Of a stretch of 64,000 bases of DNA, positions 61,385-64,000 are shown piece after piece. Below the pieces are notes generated by a model. That model did not search any database. It saw only the letters and a program-made list of their open reading frames with translations, and was not told where the DNA came from. The position numbers and the translations under genes were made by a program. Source of the DNA: Prevotella sp. ne3005 (GTDB lineage Bacteria > Bacteroidota > Bacteroidia > Bacteroidales > Bacteroidaceae); the NCBI RefSeq assembly GCF_900110085.1, contig NZ_FOCK01000003.1, positions 248,001 to 312,000 of the forward strand, given 5' to 3'. Within the stretch, counting starts at the first letter, position 1, and each line of letters starts with the position of its first letter.

Positions 61385-62388
61385 TGGCAAATGCATATAT
61401 CAAAGCTATATCGTACTATCTGCCACAACGGACGATGACGAATGAGGAACTGGTAAAAGAGTTTCCCGAATGGAGTGTCGACAAGGTGGCACAAAAAGTA
61501 GGAGTCTACTCCCGTCACTTAGCAAGCGAGAATGAGACTGCAGGCGACATAGCTGAGATGGCCGCGAGAAGGCTTTTCGAGGAATACGCTATCGACCCGA
61601 AATCAATAGATTTCTTATTGTTATGCACCCAGAGTCCGGACTATTTCCTGCCTTCAACAGCATGTGTCCTGCAAGACAGGCTTGGGCTACCCACAACGGC
61701 AGGCGCTTTCGACTATAACCTGGGTTGTTCGGGATGCATCTATGGCATGGCAATAGCCAAGGGTCTAATAGCCGCGGGAATTGCCAAGAACGTGTTGTTA
61801 CTGACCGCAGAGACTTATAACAAGTATCTCCATCCGTCGGACAAGAGCAATCGCTCTATCTTTGGCGACGGAGCTGCTGCCTGTCTGATCTCTACGGAAG
61901 GAATGGCACAAATCGGCGAGTTTGTACTTGGTACCGATGGCAAGGGGGCTGAGCATCTGATAGTCAAGACGGGAGGCGCTCGCCAGAGGACAGCAACAGA
62001 TGAGAGTCGAGAAGACGAAGAAGGCCATATCCAACGAGACGACTATCTATATATGAACGGAGGCGCCATCTTCAACTTTACCCTCAATGCTGTCCCCGCC
62101 ATGATGAACGGCATTTTGGAACGAAACAGCATTGAAGAGGCAGAGGTAGACTATTACGTCTTGCATCAAGCTAACAAATTTATGCTCAATACTCTCAGGA
62201 AGGTGTGCGGCATTGAAAAGGAAAAGTTCTATATCAACCTCGATAACGTAGGCAATACTGTCTCTTCAACGATTCTTATCGGTCTAAAAGACTGTCTTGA
62301 ACGGCAGATAATAAAACTAAATGATACAGTAATGATTGCAGGCTTTGGCGTTGGCCTCAGTTGGGGAGGAACCATATTAAGGTTTTAA
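61384..62388 (+). CDS. 3-oxoacyl-ACP synthase III (KAS III)-like condensing enzyme 1
   Basis: 334 residues, thiolase fold. The catalytic triad is complete: Cys115 (FDYNLGCSGCIYGMA), His261 (YYVLHQANKFM) and Asn291 (NLDNVGNTVSST). The N-terminal IKAISYYLPQRTMTNEELVK and FLLLCTQSPDYFLPSTACV are family-typical. It should condense a starter (acyl-CoA or loaded carrier) with malonyl-ACP. Its place in a cluster with dedicated carriers, not with fab genes, argues against the housekeeping FabH. Its last 12 bp overlap the convergent acyltransferase gene. Confidence 0.9.
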   Translation: MANAYIKAISYYLPQRTMTNEELVKEFPEWSVDKVAQKVGVYSRHLASENETAGDIAEMAARRLFEEYAIDPKSIDFLLLCTQSPDYFLPSTACVLQDRLGLPTTAGAFDYNLGCSGCIYGMAIAKGLIAAGIAKNVLLLTAETYNKYLHPSDKSNRSIFGDGAAACLISTEGMAQIGEFVLGTDGKGAEHLIVKTGGARQRTATDESREDEEGHIQRDDYLYMNGGAIFNFTLNAVPAMMNGILERNSIEEAEVDYYVLHQANKFMLNTLRKVCGIEKEKFYINLDNVGNTVSSTILIGLKDCLERQIIKLNDTVMIAGFGVGLSWGGTILRF

Positions 62389-63354
62389 CACCCTGAACCT
62401 AGAAAGGAACAACATGAGGGCTGTGACAGCAACAGCATATACAAGCAATACAAAATCACTTTTGGGTATCAGGCCACTGGCAGTAGCCGGCTCTAGAATT
62501 CCTCGTGTAACTAACGGATGCCAAATATAGATAAACATGGTCCTCTTCCCCCATTTCGCATATGTCGTATTTGCAGAAACTACACGCATGACCAATAAAC
62601 CTACAAGAAGAGTTGACGGCAAAAAGAGGCACCTACCCCAAAAACGGTTTAATGTCTCTGACGAACTCTCTGCCCAATAAGGTATCGAGCCATAAAAAAC
62701 ATAAGAGTAAGAGTCCTGCAATACAAAGAAAAATAAACAGAACACAACAAATAAGACACTGACAGCTACCAGGAAAGGGATTCTGTCAACGTACTTTTTA
62801 AAATCTATATCTGCCGTATAATAGCCCAACATAAAGAAAGGCAGATGCGTCAGCGTACGTTGCAGAGAAAAAGGCTCCCCGACATTGATGAAACCGGCCA
62901 ACAAACTAATGGCGAAACATGCAAAAACCACCAAACTGCGTTGTGCCAGCAAACGATTAGGACAAGTATAAATCATTAGCCTCCAAAAGGCTAAGGATAA
63001 TAAATACCAAAGGTGGTAGTTGGGGATGATGAGCTGTTCCAAGCTCAACTGTTCAAAAAGTAAGACATACAAAATCTGGAAAACAAGCAACAACTTTAAA
63101 AAACGCCAAATAGAACGCAAGTATCGCTTCCTGTCGTGAATCTGTGAAAATCGTCCAGATACGAAAACAAATAAAGGCATATGAAACAGGTAGATGAAAT
63201 TAAACATAGCTACCTTATAACTACTCGTATCTGCTAAAGTCACAATATGGCCATATACCACTAAAAAGATTAGGGCGAACTTCAGAGCGTCCCAGAAAGG
63301 GTCGCGCTTAACCCCTGCAGATACATTTTGTATACCTATCATTTTTGAATTCAA
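62377..63354 (-). CDS. Integral-membrane acyltransferase (acyltransferase 3 family)
   Basis: 325 residues with about ten membrane helices. Family motifs: FWDALKFALIFLVVYGHIVTL (with the active-site-type His), FNFIYLFHMPLFVFVSG, and WYLLSLAFWRLMIY. Members move acetyl or other acyl groups onto sugars of O-antigen, capsule or exopolysaccharide. It lies on the minus strand between the two halves of the acyl-ACP cluster; -7 box TAACTTTGC at 63375-63367. The gene looks AT-richer than its neighbours by eye. The first ATG (63354) and a second at 63342 are both possible starts. Confidence 0.88.
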   Translation of the reverse strand: MNSKMIGIQNVSAGVKRDPFWDALKFALIFLVVYGHIVTLADTSSYKVAMFNFIYLFHMPLFVFVSGRFSQIHDRKRYLRSIWRFLKLLLVFQILYVLLFEQLSLEQLIIPNYHLWYLLSLAFWRLMIYTCPNRLLAQRSLVVFACFAISLLAGFINVGEPFSLQRTLTHLPFFMLGYYTADIDFKKYVDRIPFLVAVSVLFVVFCLFFFVLQDSYSYVFYGSIPYWAESSSETLNRFWGRCLFLPSTLLVGLLVMRVVSANTTYAKWGKRTMFIYIWHPLVTRGILEPATASGLIPKSDFVLLVYAVAVTALMLFLSRFRVLKP

Positions 63355-63438
63355 CTTTTCTAATGTGCAAAGTTACATATTTTTAAGGGAATATGGAAGA
63401 AAATCATAGGAAATATATAATATACCAAAAAAAAATTG

Positions 63439-63447
63439 TACCTTTGC
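63439..63447 (+). promoter_or_regulatory. -7 promoter box upstream of carrier protein 2
   Basis: TACCTTTGC at 63439-63447 with no clear -33 box; carrier protein start at 63478. Confidence 0.5.
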
Positions 63448-63477
63448 AGCGTGAAAAAGAAGGGTAATATTTTGAAT

Positions 63478-63708
63478 ATGAAAAAAAGAATTGTGGATAT
63501 TCTGAGCGACCTCAGACCGGAGTTTGATTTCAACGAAAACGTCAACTTCATTGAAGAAGGGATGCTGGATTCTTTTGATATAGTATCACTGGTTGACGAA
63601 CTTGAAAGCCAGTTTAACATCAAGATTAACGGTATTGATGTCATTGCAGAGAACTTTTCCTCCCTTGACAAGATTGAAGCTCTAATCAAGAAAAGTGAGA
63701 CAGCATGA
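63478..63708 (+). CDS. Acyl carrier protein 2 (DltC-like)
   Basis: 76 residues from the ATG at 63478, preferred over an upstream in-frame start at 63436, which lies above the -7 box. Phosphopantetheine Ser32 in EEGMLDSFDIVSLVDELES; the rest (FNIKINGIDVIAENFSSLDK) is typical of small stand-alone carriers related to DltC. It overlaps the next KAS III-like gene by 4 bp (ATGA). Confidence 0.88.
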   Translation: MKKRIVDILSDLRPEFDFNENVNFIEEGMLDSFDIVSLVDELESQFNIKINGIDVIAENFSSLDKIEALIKKSETA

Positions 63709-64000
63709 ACTTGAGTTTTAAAAACAAGCACATCACAGGTATCCTGACTATCCTCCCAAAACGCGTGGTTACTTTTGAAGAGGAAATGAAGAACTATAAT
63801 TTCCCTGAGAAGAAGTCGCTGCGACTTAAAAAAATCATGGGATATAACACTCACCGTATAGCAGCTGAGGGACAGTGCTCGTCTGACTTCTGCATTTATG
63901 GACTGCAACACCTGTTCGATCATGGAATGCTCCACAAAGATGATATTGACGCCTTACTATTTGTCTCACAGTCACCCGACTATTTCATGCCTCCCACCAG
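63705..64000 (+). CDS. KAS III-like condensing enzyme 2, 3'-truncated by window edge
   Basis: 98 residues are visible from the ATG overlapping the carrier gene stop. Start HITGILTILPKRVVTFEEEM, then YNTHRIAAEGQCSSDF and LLFVSQSPDYFMPPT, which matches LLCTQSPDYFLPST of the first KAS III-like enzyme at the same position. The catalytic residues are beyond the window. A second condensing enzyme with its own carrier implies two starter or extension steps, or two products. Confidence 0.82.
   Translation, partial: MNLSFKNKHITGILTILPKRVVTFEEEMKNYNFPEKKSLRLKKIMGYNTHRIAAEGQCSSDFCIYGLQHLFDHGMLHKDDIDALLFVSQSPDYFMPPT

Noticed and set aside
61384..62388. Housekeeping FabH
   Set aside because: It sits with two special carriers and a second KAS III-like gene, without other fab genes; sequence motifs near the active site (GCSGCIYG) differ from typical FabH AACAGF.

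Overview
The window reads as a chromosomal segment of a Bacteroidota bacterium, most likely a Prevotellaceae member (Prevotella/Segatella-like). Grounds: recurrent promoters of the form TTTG-N20-TAnnTTTG, type IX secretion genes in the order porU-porV-ispF, a SusCDEF-type glycan uptake locus, Bacteroidetes-type Hcp (TssD) proteins, and an rplM-rpsI-rpsB-tsf operon. Species cannot be assigned from the sequence alone.

Layout. 1-4822: 3' part of purL, then a pair of short CHR (chromate-type) transporter genes. 4824-6641: a secreted GH2 glycosidase on the minus strand. 6965-15955: a six-gene operon with a VgrG spike, a beta-repeat/coiled-coil protein, a small unknown protein, a STAS protein, a membrane-anchored SpoIIE-type phosphatase and a DUF4280 PAAR-like tip. 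15966-19441: SGNH esterase, HAD phosphatase and DAACS symporter, with a 490-bp repeat-rich gap. 19583-26797: lipoprotein, M28 peptidase, membrane protein, calycin-like lipoprotein plus TonB receptor, and an SLC13-type transporter. 26806-43652: an alpha-glucan locus (LacI regulator and MFS permease on one side, susC-susD-susE-susF on the other), interrupted by a two-gene sensor-kinase operon and a UshA-like nucleotidase, and ending in a GH13 alpha-amylase with a type IX sorting tail. 43920-44774: two hcp/tssD paralogues. 45131-47194: two glycosyltransferases. 47365-47616: a probable structured small RNA. 47676-52965: ispF, porV, porU. 53143-54704: a duplicated-domain secreted protein and an FAH-family enzyme. 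54795-57692: tsf, rpsB, rpsI, rplM with a structured L13 leader. 58130-64000: a DltA-like adenylating enzyme, a GNAT-like protein, two acyl carrier proteins, an SDR reductase, two KAS III-like enzymes (the second cut by the window end) and an integral-membrane acyltransferase.

How the parts connect. LacI probably controls susCDEF through a perfect 14-bp palindrome midway between the divergent promoters. The amylase in this locus carries a C-terminal signal that would be read by the secretion machinery encoded further on (PorU/PorV). The two Hcp tube proteins and the VgrG/DUF4280 spike operon are separate pieces of one type VI secretion apparatus whose sheath and membrane genes lie outside the window. 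The last 6 kb looks like a dedicated route to an unusual acyl or aminoacyl group, probably for a surface glycan or lipid.

Best candidates for something undescribed: the spike operon carrying a partner-switch pair (STAS + SpoIIE phosphatase); the sensor pair in which one partner has lost both the phospho-acceptor His and the ATPase domain; the aminoacyl/acyl-ACP cluster; frame-shifting simple repeats inside a glycosyltransferase gene and inside the porV signal peptide; and the small RNA at 47365-47616.
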